Below are positions 1 through 8,874 of a stretch of 47,924 nt of DNA, piece by piece. Each line of letters opens with the position of its first letter. The first letter of the stretch is position 1. The translations under genes and the position numbers were made by a program. The notes beneath the pieces were generated by a model. That model was not told the DNA's origin, did no database searches, and was given only the letters and a program-made list of their open reading frames with translations. Source of the DNA: an uncultured Bacteroidales bacterium (lineage in GTDB: Bacteria; Bacteroidota; Bacteroidia; Bacteroidales; UBA932); the NCBI GenBank assembly GCA_900317845.1, contig ONII01000011.1, positions 1 through 47,924 of the forward strand, read 5' to 3'.

Positions 1-276
1 GCGGTAGAACATATCCTTCCGGCAGGCAAACATCTGCCCGAGGATGCTCTTGGCAAAGTTGTGTCCGTTTTTGACGGCGAAGAAAGGGAACAGGACCATC
101 AGCTCAAGGACCTGCCCGGCCGTGAACTTGCAGTTCGCAGCCTTGGCAAACTCCATCTGCCTTTGGTCAAGCGTGATATGAGACATTACGTTCATGATTC
201 CCTGAATCGCCTTCGTATTGTTACTTTCAGCAAAAAAACTGTTGAGTTCCGAGATTATATGCCTATCTTTGTTCAT
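1..276 (-). CDS. IS4-like transposase, N-terminal part (runs off the left edge)
   Basis: Reading the minus strand from the ATG at 276 gives 92 uninterrupted residues, still open at base 1. The protein begins MNKDRHIISELNSFF and contains a hydrophobic stretch, ELMVLFPFFAVKN, followed by a Cys/Arg-rich end, ACRKDMFYR. I recognise this as the N-terminal domain of DDE transposases of the IS4 superfamily that are common in Bacteroidetes. The catalytic DDE region would lie to the left of the window, so integrity cannot be judged. The element's right end should fall in the A+T-rich 277-478 gap, but I could not define a terminal inverted repeat there. The identification rests on remembered sequence similarity. 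Confidence 0.6.
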   Translation of the reverse strand, partial: MNKDRHIISELNSFFAESNNTKAIQGIMNVMSHITLDQRQMEFAKAANCKFTAGQVLELMVLFPFFAVKNGHNFAKSILGQMFACRKDMFYR

Positions 277-451
277 GCTAAGGTTGACTGTATTAAGTTG
301 TTTGGCGACACTAATATAGTGATAATCAATGAGATATGCAATAACTCTTAAAGATTTCAACCTTAGCTTTTTTCTTTTCTAGCTACTTGCGAAACTTAAA
401 TAAAATTACAAAATAATCACGAAACAAGGTTAAAATAATTGAGATTTTTAT

Positions 452-459
452 TAACTTTA
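452..459 (+). promoter_or_regulatory. possible -7 element for the SGNH esterase operon
   Basis: TAACTTTA is one base from the Bacteroidetes -7 consensus TAnnTTTG and lies 19 bases before the ATG at 479. No clear TTG is found 19-20 bases upstream, so the -33 part is weak. The rest of 277-478 is A+T-rich with no other feature I can support. Confidence 0.35.
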
Positions 460-478
460 CCCTCGTAAGTCAAAAATC

Positions 479-1555
479 ATGTTTAAACGTGCACTCACAT
501 TTCTCTTTTTAATGGGGCTAAACCTGACGCTTTTGCCAGCGCAGAACTTTGTATACACAGAGGCTTCCACCCTTACGCTTACCGGAAAACTCTTCCCTGA
601 CACCCCCAATCCCTATCACCGGCTGGACACCGTACGGTACAAGGGTTTTACCCCAAAGGAGAACCTTCAGGTACGGGAATCTTCCGGCATTGCCGTAGCC
701 TTTCGCACCAACAGCCCTGACATCAAGGTTAAAACGGTCTTTGGAGACCGCGAAACGCCCGTCAACACCATGGGAATCAGCGCCTATGGATACGACTTGT
801 ACATCCGTCAGAACGGGCAATGGCGGTGGGCAGGAGCCGCTGCCCAAAACAAGAAAGAATCCGAAGTCACCGTAGTATCCGCCATGGACGCAGGCATGAA
901 AGAATGCCTGCTGTACCTTCCCATCCTGAGCGAAGAACTTTCCATCCAAATCGGCATTAGGGAAGAATGTACGATAGAGGCACTCCCCAACCCGTTCCGA
1001 CACCGGATTGGCGTTTACGGGTCCAGTTTCACCCACGGCATCAGCACCTCCCGGAGCGGCATGACGTATCCCGCCCAGTTCTCCCGCGCCACCGGTATCC
1101 AACTGCTCAGCCTGGGATGCAGCGGCAACTGCAAAATGCAGCCCTATTTTGCCGCTGCCCTGATGGATGCCCCCGTGGACGGATTCCTCTTTGACACCTT
1201 CTCCAACCCCTCCGAGAAGCAAATCAGCGAACGCCTCTTCCCCTTTATCGAGCGCCTTATCCAGGCACATCCCGGGAAACCACTCATCTTCCAGCGCACC
1301 ATTTACCGGGAAAACCGGAATTTCAATGAAGCATCGGCCCGGAAGGAAGAAAGCCGCATTCATCTTACAGACAGCCTCATGGCCATTGCCTGCGCACGGT
1401 ATCCGGATGTTTATTATATCCAACCGAGCGCAACAGCCCCGAATCATGAAACCTCCGTGGACGGCATCCATCCCTCCAACCATGGCTATAGCCTCTGGGC
1501 CCTTTCCATCGAGTCTGCCGTAATCGACATCCTGAAAAAATACGGAATCCAATAA
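479..1555 (+). CDS. secreted SGNH-hydrolase esterase with GxDLY N-terminal domain
   Basis: The protein has 358 residues. Residues 1-21 form a signal peptide, so it acts in the periplasm or at the surface. Residues about 24-170 are a beta-rich domain carrying GYDLY (104-108), the signature of the GxDLY domain that precedes SGNH hydrolases. The hydrolase domain begins at about 176. Block I is GSSFTHG (181-187, Ser183 likely nucleophile), Gly216 and Asn243 fit blocks II and III, and DGIHPS (328-333, Asp328/His331) is block V. Such enzymes deacylate sugars or lipids; the substrate is unknown. The stop is only 4 bases before the phosphoesterase-GDPD gene, so the two are surely co-transcribed. Ser replaces Asp in the classical GDS motif, as is usual in this subgroup. 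Confidence 0.85.
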   Translation: MFKRALTFLFLMGLNLTLLPAQNFVYTEASTLTLTGKLFPDTPNPYHRLDTVRYKGFTPKENLQVRESSGIAVAFRTNSPDIKVKTVFGDRETPVNTMGISAYGYDLYIRQNGQWRWAGAAAQNKKESEVTVVSAMDAGMKECLLYLPILSEELSIQIGIREECTIEALPNPFRHRIGVYGSSFTHGISTSRSGMTYPAQFSRATGIQLLSLGCSGNCKMQPYFAAALMDAPVDGFLFDTFSNPSEKQISERLFPFIERLIQAHPGKPLIFQRTIYRENRNFNEASARKEESRIHLTDSLMAIACARYPDVYYIQPSATAPNHETSVDGIHPSNHGYSLWALSIESAVIDILKKYGIQ

Positions 1556-1559
1556 AACC

Positions 1560-3821
1560 ATGAAAAAAACAGTTCTTCTTATTCTTACCGCGTTCCTGGC
1601 CATTGCACCGCTTCAGGCGCGTAAAGTAAAAGGGAAGGTCACCGCCCAGGGAGCCCCCCTGGAAAAAGTACTGGTATCGGACGGATACCGCTTCACGGTG
1701 ACGCAGTCCGACGGCTCATTCACCCTGAACACCCACAAAGACGCCCGCTACGTATTTGTGATTACCCCCTCAGGCTACGTGGCCGATTTCTCTTCGGGTG
1801 CTCCCCGGTTCTACCTGCCCGTGAAGGGGACAAAAACCTTCAACTTCAGCCTGCTTCCTTTCTCACAGAAAGACGACTACACGCTCTTTTCCGTATCTGA
1901 CCCGCAGATGCAGAATAAAAAGCATGTCAAACGCTTCAAGGGGCGTCCGCTGGGAGACCTCCGCGGAATGGCAAAGAAATACAGCGGTCTTCACCAGACC
2001 GTTGGCATGGCCCTTGGAGACATTGCCTGGAACAAACTGGGCATCTTCGAAGAATACAAAGCGGCCATCGCCACCACCGGCATCCCCTTTTACGCCGTTA
2101 TCGGCAACCACGACTTCATCCAGAACCTGGACGGGATTGCCGCTGCCGAAAGCTACGAGAAAGCTTTCGGGCCGTATAATTACGCCTTCTGGCTGGGGAA
2201 AGACCTGGTTATCGGCCTAAATGACATTCTATTCAAGGGCAGTGGCCTGGAAGACCCGGAAAAGAGTTCCAACAACTACACGGCAGGATATTCCCAAGAA
2301 GCCCTGGGCTTTGTAGCCGGGCTCCTCGCCTACGTTCCCAAGGGCACCCATATTTACATGGCCCAGCACAGTCCCATCCGCTTTGTGCACGAGGGAAAAT
2401 CCAACGACATTGAAGGGGCGGCCCAGATGACCGCGCTGCTGGACGGCTACACGGTGGATATTTTGTCCGGCCACACGCACATCATGAACAAAACGCGCAT
2501 CAGTGACACCATCATGGACCACAACGCCGCTGCCATCGGAGGCGCCTGGTGGGCAACGGGCTGGTGCCGGGACGGTACCCCGCGCGGGTATGAGGTGATT
2601 TCCTCCGTGGACGGGAACCTGAGCTGGCGCTGGCACAACCTGGACTATCCCGATGACTTTCAAGTAGAGTTTATCGGCATGGACAAGGCCTACAGGCATC
2701 CCAACAGTGTACTCGCCAACGCCTGGGGGGCAGATGACACCTGGACCTGTACCTGGTCCCAGGACGGCACTCAGATGGGCACCCTGGACCTGCAGACCGA
2801 CTATTCCACCAGCTACGCCAAGGAAATTCTCGATGTCTATCAGGGTGAGTTCTCCAAGATTCCCGGCTACAAGCGGCCATCGGCCCAACGGCACTATTAT
2901 GTTGCCACGCCTTCCCAATACGCCCGCTTTGTAAGCATGACCGTTACGGCCCCGGACGGCCGCAGCTGGAGTCATACCTTTGACCTGCAAGGCAGCTATA
3001 TCGACCTGCAGGCCCACCGGGGCGGAGCCGGCCTTATGCCGGAGAACACCTTCTCCTCCATGAAAAACGCCATGGACCTGCACGTGAACACCCTGGAATT
3101 CGACCTGCAGTTAAGTGCCGACGGCAAGGTGGTGGTATCCCACGACAATTACTTCCATCCGCGCTATTCTATGCGCCCGGACAGTACGCTGGTGCTGAAG
3201 GAAGAGCCCAAGGAATACCTTTACACGATGCCCTATGACAGCATTGCCCGGTACGATGTAGGGCTCCGGTTCGTAGATCGCTGGCCGGAACAGAAAAAGG
3301 TTTCCGAGCACAAGCCACTGGCGTCGGAACTGATTGACTTCACCGAGCAGTACGCCAGCAAAAACGGCCTCTCCCCTTTCCGCTACAATATTGAAATCAA
3401 GTCCCGCCGCGGCGACGGAGAAGGCACCCTGTGGCCGGGCTATCAGGAATTCTGCGACAAGTGCATGGAAGTGCTGCTGTCAAAGAACCTGGGAGACCGG
3501 CTGGTTGTCCAGAGTTTCGACGTCCTCGCGCTGGAGTATATCCACCAAAAGTACCCTCAGGTGGAACTCTCCTACCTCACGGAAGATGAAACGGAGATTG
3601 GGACCATCCTTTCCCAGATTAGCTTCAAGCCTCGTTGGTGGAGCCCCAACCACGAGGTGATTACTCGTGAGAATGTGGCTTACTGCCACGCCCTCGGCAT
3701 CCTGGTAGTTCCCTGGACCGTAGATAAAGAAGATGACATCGTCCGCATGGTTGACTGCGGAGTCGATGCCATCATCTCCAATTATCCGGACCGGTTAATC
3801 CGCCTGGTCAGGAAATACTAA
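1560..3821 (+). CDS. secreted calcineurin-like phosphoesterase fused to a glycerophosphodiester phosphodiesterase
   Basis: The protein has 753 residues, with a signal peptide at 1-20. Residues about 21-98 form a small beta domain resembling the N-terminal module of Bacteroidetes phosphoesterases. Residues about 105-360 are a metallophosphoesterase: SDPQ (113-116), GD (153-154), GNHD (182-185), QH (269-270) and GHTH (304-307). A C-terminal beta module fills about 361-475. A complete GDPD TIM barrel follows: AHRGG (485-489), PENT (494-497), Glu513/Asp515, SHD (527-529), IEIK (611-614) and a final DAIISNYPDR. GDPD splits glycerophosphodiesters to glycerol-3-phosphate and an alcohol; the first domain could remove the phosphate. 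That coupling is inference. The first metal ligand motif is D-P-Q instead of the usual D-x-H, so activity of the first domain needs proof. The gene converges on glpF. Confidence 0.88.
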   Translation: MKKTVLLILTAFLAIAPLQARKVKGKVTAQGAPLEKVLVSDGYRFTVTQSDGSFTLNTHKDARYVFVITPSGYVADFSSGAPRFYLPVKGTKTFNFSLLPFSQKDDYTLFSVSDPQMQNKKHVKRFKGRPLGDLRGMAKKYSGLHQTVGMALGDIAWNKLGIFEEYKAAIATTGIPFYAVIGNHDFIQNLDGIAAAESYEKAFGPYNYAFWLGKDLVIGLNDILFKGSGLEDPEKSSNNYTAGYSQEALGFVAGLLAYVPKGTHIYMAQHSPIRFVHEGKSNDIEGAAQMTALLDGYTVDILSGHTHIMNKTRISDTIMDHNAAAIGGAWWATGWCRDGTPRGYEVISSVDGNLSWRWHNLDYPDDFQVEFIGMDKAYRHPNSVLANAWGADDTWTCTWSQDGTQMGTLDLQTDYSTSYAKEILDVYQGEFSKIPGYKRPSAQRHYYVATPSQYARFVSMTVTAPDGRSWSHTFDLQGSYIDLQAHRGGAGLMPENTFSSMKNAMDLHVNTLEFDLQLSADGKVVVSHDNYFHPRYSMRPDSTLVLKEEPKEYLYTMPYDSIARYDVGLRFVDRWPEQKKVSEHKPLASELIDFTEQYASKNGLSPFRYNIEIKSRRGDGEGTLWPGYQEFCDKCMEVLLSKNLGDRLVVQSFDVLALEYIHQKYPQVELSYLTEDETEIGTILSQISFKPRWWSPNHEVITRENVAYCHALGILVVPWTVDKEDDIVRMVDCGVDAIISNYPDRLIRLVRKY

Positions 3822-4555
3822 AACACCAGTACATACAGTCCTGCTGCACATGCGGCTCCCACAAGGGGGCCGCATACTGGTACCCAGCTGTACCACCAGC
3901 CACTCTCCCCTTTTCCCTCGATGGGAAGGAGGGCGTGCGCCAGACGCGGTGACAGGTCACGGGCCGGGTTCAGGGCATATCCGGTGGTTCCACCCAGGGA
4001 CATGCCGATAGCCATAATCAGGCAGGTGACCGGCCAGGAGCCCAATGCACCGGTAGAGGCCGATGCACCGGCAAAGCTGAAGGCGTTTCCGGACGTACCC
4101 AGGGCCAGGATGATAAACACCAGCATGCAGGTGGCCACTACCTCGCACCAGAAATTGCGGGCCAGGTTCTTGATGGCCGGCATGGTACAGAAAGTACCCA
4201 GCATTGTGGCCGGCTCCGAAGCGGTGGCTTTGTAATGGTCTTTGTAGAAGGACCATACCAGGACAGCACCCACAAAACCGCCCAGCATCTGGGCCACGAT
4301 ATAGCCCAGAACACTGGCCCAGGGGAAGGTTCCGGCAATAGCCAGTCCCAGCGTCACGGCCGGATTGAGGTGCGCACCGGAAACCGGACCGGCCACCAGG
4401 ACACCCATCATTACCGCCAGGCCCCAGCCCAACGCAATTACCACCCATCCTGCACCCTGTGCCTTGGATTTATTCAGGGAACAAGCGGCACATACTCCGT
4501 CGCCAAAAAGCACCAGGATCAGCGTGCCTACAAACTCAAATAAATACTGCGTCAT
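3818..4555 (-). CDS. glpF: glycerol facilitator (aquaglyceroporin) GlpF
   Basis: This inner-membrane channel of the MIP family has 245 residues and six predicted membrane helices. Both pore motifs are present: NPA at 64-66 and NPARD at 196-200. The Asp directly after the second NPAR is the mark of glycerol-conducting members, as opposed to water-only aquaporins. It follows glpK by 6 bases and is surely in the same transcript, so entering glycerol can be trapped as glycerol-3-phosphate. Its stop codon (TAG, minus) overlaps the TAA of the phosphoesterase-GDPD gene on the other strand by two bases. The length is a little below the 260-280 residues of proteobacterial GlpF. Confidence 0.93.
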   Translation of the reverse strand: MTQYLFEFVGTLILVLFGDGVCAACSLNKSKAQGAGWVVIALGWGLAVMMGVLVAGPVSGAHLNPAVTLGLAIAGTFPWASVLGYIVAQMLGGFVGAVLVWSFYKDHYKATASEPATMLGTFCTMPAIKNLARNFWCEVVATCMLVFIILALGTSGNAFSFAGASASTGALGSWPVTCLIMAIGMSLGGTTGYALNPARDLSPRLAHALLPIEGKGESGWWYSWVPVCGPLVGAACAAGLYVLVF

Positions 4556-4561
4556 CTTATC

Positions 4562-6043
4562 TTATTTATTGATTGTTCGGTTAATGGCATCGGCCCAGGC
4601 GGCCTTGGCGGGAGCCATGTCCTCGCCGGAGGGGCGGAATACGCGTTCCACCTGCCACTGGGCTTTGATTTCCTCCAGGGAACTCCAATATCCCACGGCG
4701 AGACCGGCCAGGTAGGCGGCGCCCAGGGCTGTGGTTTCCGTCACCTTGGGCCGAACCACGCGGGCGCCCAGGATATCCGCCTGGAACTGCATCATGAGGT
4801 TGTTGCGGGAAGCGCCGCCGTCCACTTTGAGCTCTGCCAGGGGAACGCCGGCGTCCTTCTCCATGGCATGCACAATATCCATGGTCTGGAACGCGATGCC
4901 TTCCAGGGCTGCACGGGCGATGTGCGCCGCCGTGGTTCCGCGGGTGATGCCGCAGATGACGCCGTGTGCATACTGGTCCCAGTACGGTGCGCCCATGCCG
5001 GTGAGAGCCGGTACAAAGTACACGCCCCCGTTGTCCGGTACCGAAGCCGCCAGGGCCTCCACCTCGGAAGAGGAACGAATCACACCCAGGCCGTCCCGCA
5101 GCCACTGGACCACGGAGCCGCCCACAAAGATGGAGCCTTCCAGCGCATACGAAACTTCTGCGCCAATCTTCCAGGCCACCGTAGTGAGCAGGTTGTTCTT
5201 GGACAGAATGGGCTTGGTACCCGTATTCATGAGGAGGAAGCAACCCGTTCCATAGGTATTTTTCACCGAACCCGGTTCCGTGCACATCTGGCCAAAGAGC
5301 GCGGCCTGCTGGTCTCCGGCTATACCCGCAATGGGCACTTCATGTGCAAAGATGGTGGTTTTGGTATAGCCATACACCTCCGACGAGGATTTCACGGCGG
5401 GCATCATGGAACGCGGGATGCCCAGCATGGACAGAAGTTCGTCGTCCCATTCCAACGTATTGATATTGAACAGCATGGTGCGGGAAGCGTTGGTGACATC
5501 CGTCACATGTACCTCTCCGCGCGTAAGCTGCCACACCAGCCAGCTGTCTACGGTTCCGAAGCGTAACTTCCCCGCCTCCGCCTTTTCCCGGGCGCCCGGC
5601 ACGTTGTCCAGTATCCATTTAATCTTGGTCCCGGAGAAATACGCGTCGATGATGAGCCCCGTCTTCTCGCGGATTTTGTCCACCAGTCCCAGTTCCTTCA
5701 GGGAATCGCAGAAGGCCGATGTCCGCCTGTCCTGCCACACGATGGCATTATAGACAGGAACGCCCGTTTCAGCGTCCCACACAATGGTGGTTTCCCGCTG
5801 GTTGGTGATACCGATACCGGCGATGTCCAGTCCGTTGACGCCCAGCTTGGTGATGGCTTCCGCAATGACGGCAGCCTCGCTGGACCAGATTTCCATGGGA
5901 TTGTGCTCCACCCAGCCCGGCTGCGGGAAGTACTGCGTGAACTCCATCTGGGCCACCGAGCAGCAATTGCCCTCGTGGTCAAAAACAATGGCGCGGGAAG
6001 AGCTGGTTCCCTGGTCCAATGCTAAAATGTATTTGTTACTCAT
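4562..6043 (-). CDS. glpK: glycerol kinase
   Basis: The protein has 493 residues, full length for GlpK (Escherichia coli about 502). It phosphorylates glycerol to glycerol-3-phosphate in the cytoplasm. The FGGY-family landmarks are in order: phosphate loop [13 protein letters not shown] near the N-terminus, [39 protein letters not shown], and the C-terminal [13 protein letters not shown] chose the ATG at 6043 because the protein then starts directly with [13 protein letters not shown]; an ATG two codons upstream (6049) is an alternative. The frame stays open to 6493, but that part overlaps the hydrolase gene and has no family match. A terminator-like hairpin lies just upstream, so expression probably depends on read-through or an unseen promoter. 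Confidence 0.95.
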   Translation of the reverse strand: MSNKYILALDQGTSSSRAIVFDHEGNCCSVAQMEFTQYFPQPGWVEHNPMEIWSSEAAVIAEAITKLGVNGLDIAGIGITNQRETTIVWDAETGVPVYNAIVWQDRRTSAFCDSLKELGLVDKIREKTGLIIDAYFSGTKIKWILDNVPGAREKAEAGKLRFGTVDSWLVWQLTRGEVHVTDVTNASRTMLFNINTLEWDDELLSMLGIPRSMMPAVKSSSEVYGYTKTTIFAHEVPIAGIAGDQQAALFGQMCTEPGSVKNTYGTGCFLLMNTGTKPILSKNNLLTTVAWKIGAEVSYALEGSIFVGGSVVQWLRDGLGVIRSSSEVEALAASVPDNGGVYFVPALTGMGAPYWDQYAHGVICGITRGTTAAHIARAALEGIAFQTMDIVHAMEKDAGVPLAELKVDGGASRNNLMMQFQADILGARVVRPKVTETTALGAAYLAGLAVGYWSSLEEIKAQWQVERVFRPSGEDMAPAKAAWADAINRTINK

Positions 6044-6051
6044 AGGCATAT

Positions 6052-6080
6052 AAAAACAAGCCCCTCGGAGAGTGAGGGGC
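6052..6080 (-). terminator. intrinsic terminator between the hydrolase lipoprotein and glpK
   Basis: On the minus strand GCCCCTC and GAGGGGC form a 7-bp G+C stem around a 7-base loop, followed directly by TTGTTTTTA. It begins 7 bases after the stop of the 6088-7071 gene and ends within 10 bases of the glpK start. Confidence 0.8.
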
Positions 6081-6087
6081 CTGAAAG

Positions 6088-7071
6088 TTACTTGTTGGGA
6101 TACGTTCCGGCGGCAATCATGTCCTTCACGGTCTTGAGGAAATTGCCCACACGGCGGGTGTACTCTTCCGGATATTTGGCGTAGGAATTGGCATGGACGG
6201 CGCCTTCCGCAACCCAGTATTCCTTGTAGCCTTTGGTCTTGGCGTTGTAGTTCTTCCACAGGTGGTCGAACGGGACAAAGTCGTCTGCGTCGCCATGGAT
6301 GAAGAGCATGGGCCGCTCGCTCTTGGCCAGCTGCTTCACGGAAGAAGCCTCCTTGAAGCCCCAGCCATAGCGTTTGCGCGTAACGATGCTGGCACTGTTC
6401 AGGATGGGGAACGGCGGCATGTGGAAGCTCTGCTTGAGGTTGGTGGCAAACTGGTCCCAAGCCGATGAATAGCCGCAGTCCTCCACGAAGCACTTCACGT
6501 AATCCGGCAGCTGTTCGCCGCTGGTCATCATGACAGTGGCGGCGCCCATGGACACGCCATGCAGCACCATGAAGTCGTCCTTGAACTCATTGTGGGCAAT
6601 CTCAATCCACTTCATCACGTCCAGACGGTCCTTCCAGCCCATCTGGATTTCGTCGCCCTCCGAATAACCGTGGTACTGCAGGTCCGGGAACAGCACATTA
6701 TAATTGAAGGTATCCCGGTACATGCGCACCAGATAGAGGAAAACGAAGTGGTTGTCCGAGTAGCCGTGCACCACAATGGCGGTACCTTGGGCCTCTTCCG
6801 GCTTGGCAGCCGGCACATAGCAGGCGTGAAGCTTATAGCCGTCGTCGCTGGTAGTCCAGGCATCCTTGAGGATGCCCTGGGCCTTAAGGTCATCGTACCA
6901 GGCGGTGGAGCCGGGCATCAGGGAATCGGCCTTATGCCGGGTGCGCTCAATGTCGTCCACCCCATGCTGAGCGGGCTTCAGCGCATAATCGGACATGTAC
7001 TTGCCGGCCAGGCAACTGTTCAGGGAAAGGGCTACCAGGGCGATAGCCGCAACGTGCAAAAATTTCTTCAT
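6088..7071 (-). CDS. alpha/beta-hydrolase lipoprotein
   Basis: The protein has 327 residues. Its signal peptide ends in a lipobox (LNSC, Cys20), so it is probably anchored in a membrane facing the periplasm. The alpha/beta-hydrolase core has an oxyanion HGYSD near 102-106, nucleophile elbow GVSMGA (172-177, Ser174), acid Asp264 in HGDADDFVP, and His293 in VHAN. The layout resembles the serine aminopeptidase/S33-like hydrolases widespread in Bacteroidetes; the substrate is unknown. Its start is 3 bases from the end of the barrel-protein gene upstream, so the two share a transcript. A terminator follows. The neighbourhood with glycerol genes makes an acylglycerol or lipid esterase role possible, but no sequence feature shows it. 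Confidence 0.82.
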   Translation of the reverse strand: MKKFLHVAAIALVALSLNSCLAGKYMSDYALKPAQHGVDDIERTRHKADSLMPGSTAWYDDLKAQGILKDAWTTSDDGYKLHACYVPAAKPEEAQGTAIVVHGYSDNHFVFLYLVRMYRDTFNYNVLFPDLQYHGYSEGDEIQMGWKDRLDVMKWIEIAHNEFKDDFMVLHGVSMGAATVMMTSGEQLPDYVKCFVEDCGYSSAWDQFATNLKQSFHMPPFPILNSASIVTRKRYGWGFKEASSVKQLAKSERPMLFIHGDADDFVPFDHLWKNYNAKTKGYKEYWVAEGAVHANSYAKYPEEYTRRVGNFLKTVKDMIAAGTYPNK

Positions 7072-7074
7072 GGC

Positions 7075-8520
7075 TTAGAACTGATAGTTAACGCCGATAC
7101 CAATCCACAGGCCTGCATCCAGACCGGGCGTGAAGCACTTGGCAAACTCAGCGGAAATGACGAAGTTCTGGTTCATGGCCAATTTGAGGCCTGCACCGGC
7201 GCTGTACAGCAGCTTGTTCATGTTGCTGGAATCGTAAATGGTGCCTTGATAACCGGCTCCATGAACGGCGTCGAAGGATGCAACCTCCTTGGGTTTCTTG
7301 TCCACCAGATACTGGCGATAAGCCGGGTAGTCATAGGCGGTGATCAGGTTAGCGTCGTTCACGATGCCGTTCATAATATTGGTACGATATCCCTTGGTGA
7401 TGATACCGGCGTCGAAGAACGGGTTCAAGGCCACATAGAAGTACTGGTTGAACAGCTTGAAGCTCACCAGCTTGACGCGGAGTTCCAGGTTGGCCCAGGC
7501 CAGGCCTTCTGCCAGCACACGGTTCTCACGCATACCACGGATGGTATTGGAGGAACCGAAACCTTCGGAAATCATGTTGCGCTGGACCAGCAGCGGCACG
7601 TTCTGAATCATGTAGAACGGCGTTTCGCCGGCGAGGGTCTGCTGCCAGGCCACACGGTACGCAAACACCGGATTGCCGGCAGGGATGGGAATGGGAATGG
7701 AAATGTAGTGACGGAAGTACACGCAGGCCTTCAGGTACTGATGCTGCAGCACGTTGCCGTTCAGGTAGGCCTCCGCCCAAATACCTTTGTTAGGAGCGGC
7801 CTCGATGTCACGGGTGTCGTACACCACGCCGGCGTTCAGCTCCAGGGCCAGGCCGCCGTTTTTCTCGTCCGCCTTAATAGCACCCAGTTCCACATACTTG
7901 TCGTACAGGGTGACGGCGGTGTCGTAGTACTTCTTTTCTTTGGTGTCCTTGTTCACGGTAACGCCGTTGTCGCGCATGCTGCCCATTCTCCACCACCAGA
8001 AGTTGATGCCGGCGGCCCAGTTCAGGTGCGGAACAATCTGTCCCTGGAAGTTAGCCAGTACGCGGAGCATGTCGCGGCTCATGCCATAGTAATTCACGTT
8101 TTTGGCGCCGCCTACAGTGGTAAGGTCACGGTTGGACCAGAGGGCGTAATCCTGCACGGAAGCCGCACCGTTGAAACCCCAGAACGTATACAGCGGGTCG
8201 CCCACATAAGTGACGGAAGCGTTTACACGCATGTTGGGAATGAGATACTTGGAGTCGTATGCCAGATAGAAACGCATACGGTGACTGTTCGTGAAATAGG
8301 AGCCCTCCCAGCTGATTTTGTGCAACGGATCCGGATAGGTGGAACCGTCTCCATAATAGTACACGTCACCAAAGGCACCGGCCTGGAAGCCGTTATCCTT
8401 GGAATAAGTAGCCGTGGGCAGTACGCCAAAACTCCAGCCCTTCTTCACTTCTTTCTCCTTCTCCTGTGCCGATGCCGCGAGGCACGCAAACACGAGCACA
8501 ATGCTCAAAAACTTTTTCAT
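7075..8520 (-). CDS. Omp85/BamA-TamA-like outer-membrane beta-barrel protein
   Basis: The protein has 481 residues, with a signal peptide at 1-18 (cut after ASA). The rest is rich in alternating aromatic/hydrophobic strands and ends in VNYQF, a terminal Phe typical of outer-membrane barrels. Two segments recall the Omp85 barrel: YDTRDIEAAPNKG in the middle, and SNTIRGMRENR, which fits the conserved loop-6 (V/I)RG motif. No POTRA repeats are present, so this is a short barrel-only member, as often seen in Bacteroidetes, and not BamA itself. The cargo or transported ligand is unknown. It is the first gene of the minus-strand string leading to glpK-glpF and has a TATATTTG promoter element 43 bases upstream. 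Confidence 0.75.
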   Translation of the reverse strand: MKKFLSIVLVFACLAASAQEKEKEVKKGWSFGVLPTATYSKDNGFQAGAFGDVYYYGDGSTYPDPLHKISWEGSYFTNSHRMRFYLAYDSKYLIPNMRVNASVTYVGDPLYTFWGFNGAASVQDYALWSNRDLTTVGGAKNVNYYGMSRDMLRVLANFQGQIVPHLNWAAGINFWWWRMGSMRDNGVTVNKDTKEKKYYDTAVTLYDKYVELGAIKADEKNGGLALELNAGVVYDTRDIEAAPNKGIWAEAYLNGNVLQHQYLKACVYFRHYISIPIPIPAGNPVFAYRVAWQQTLAGETPFYMIQNVPLLVQRNMISEGFGSSNTIRGMRENRVLAEGLAWANLELRVKLVSFKLFNQYFYVALNPFFDAGIITKGYRTNIMNGIVNDANLITAYDYPAYRQYLVDKKPKEVASFDAVHGAGYQGTIYDSSNMNKLLYSAGAGLKLAMNQNFVISAEFAKCFTPGLDAGLWIGIGVNYQF

Positions 8521-8562
8521 TGATGATTAGGTTAAAATTGGTTATGTTTTAGTTTTAATTTG

Positions 8563-8570
8563 CAAATATA
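8563..8570 (-). promoter_or_regulatory. -7 element for the barrel-protein operon
   Basis: TATATTTG on the minus strand matches TAnnTTTG exactly and lies 43 bases before the ATG at 8520. No clear TTG is found at the expected -33 distance. It is back to back with the plus-strand element at 8593-8600. Confidence 0.55.
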
Positions 8571-8592
8571 CGGAAATTATTCCGATTTTCGC

Positions 8593-8600
8593 TATATTTG
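8593..8600 (+). promoter_or_regulatory. -7 element for the small protein and FNT channel
   Basis: TATATTTG is an exact match to the Bacteroidetes -7 consensus, 22 bases before the ATG at 8623. The -33 part is not obvious. It forms a divergent pair with the element at 8563-8570. Confidence 0.6.
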
Positions 8601-8622
8601 CAGCCTGTAACAAGTGGAAGAT

Positions 8623-8874
8623 ATGGAACAAAGAGAACTGGAAATATGGTGGTCTTCGCTCCCCATCAGCGAAAAAGAGCGCATTGCCCGGAAGGGCCTC
8701 ATGAAAGCATCCAAAGACGGCTCCATCGACGAGTCCCTGGCCTTCTATCCCGGCTGCACCGTCTGGTGGAACAAGTTGGAACATGACCGCCAGGTAAGCA
8801 TCTACAAGCACTGCGTGGCGGCCCACGGGGACGAAGTCAAAGAGTGGAACGAGGGTCATCCCTATGGAGATTAA
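8623..8874 (+). CDS. small protein of unknown function
   Basis: The protein has 83 residues from the ATG at 8623. A GTG three codons upstream is in frame but lies closer to the promoter, and ATG is the more usual start. It is soluble, charged and Trp-rich, with an N-terminal helix (EQRELEIWWSSL, then EKERIARKG) and an LAFYPGCTVWWN segment. It has no signal peptide, membrane span or motif that I recognise. The gene overlaps the start of the FNT-like channel by 11 bases, which implies translational coupling and possibly a partner role with the channel, but nothing else supports that. The good overlap and nearby consensus promoter argue that it is a real gene. Confidence 0.65.
   Translation: MEQRELEIWWSSLPISEKERIARKGLMKASKDGSIDESLAFYPGCTVWWNKLEHDRQVSIYKHCVAAHGDEVKEWNEGHPYGD

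Noticed and set aside
61-351. Plus-strand open frame of 96 codons at the left edge
   Set aside because: It is antisense to the transposase, which has recognisable protein sequence; the plus frame has no family features.
6044-6493. Upstream extension of the glpK frame
   Set aside because: It overlaps the hydrolase gene on the same strand in another frame, crosses a terminator, and adds 150 residues not found in glycerol kinases.
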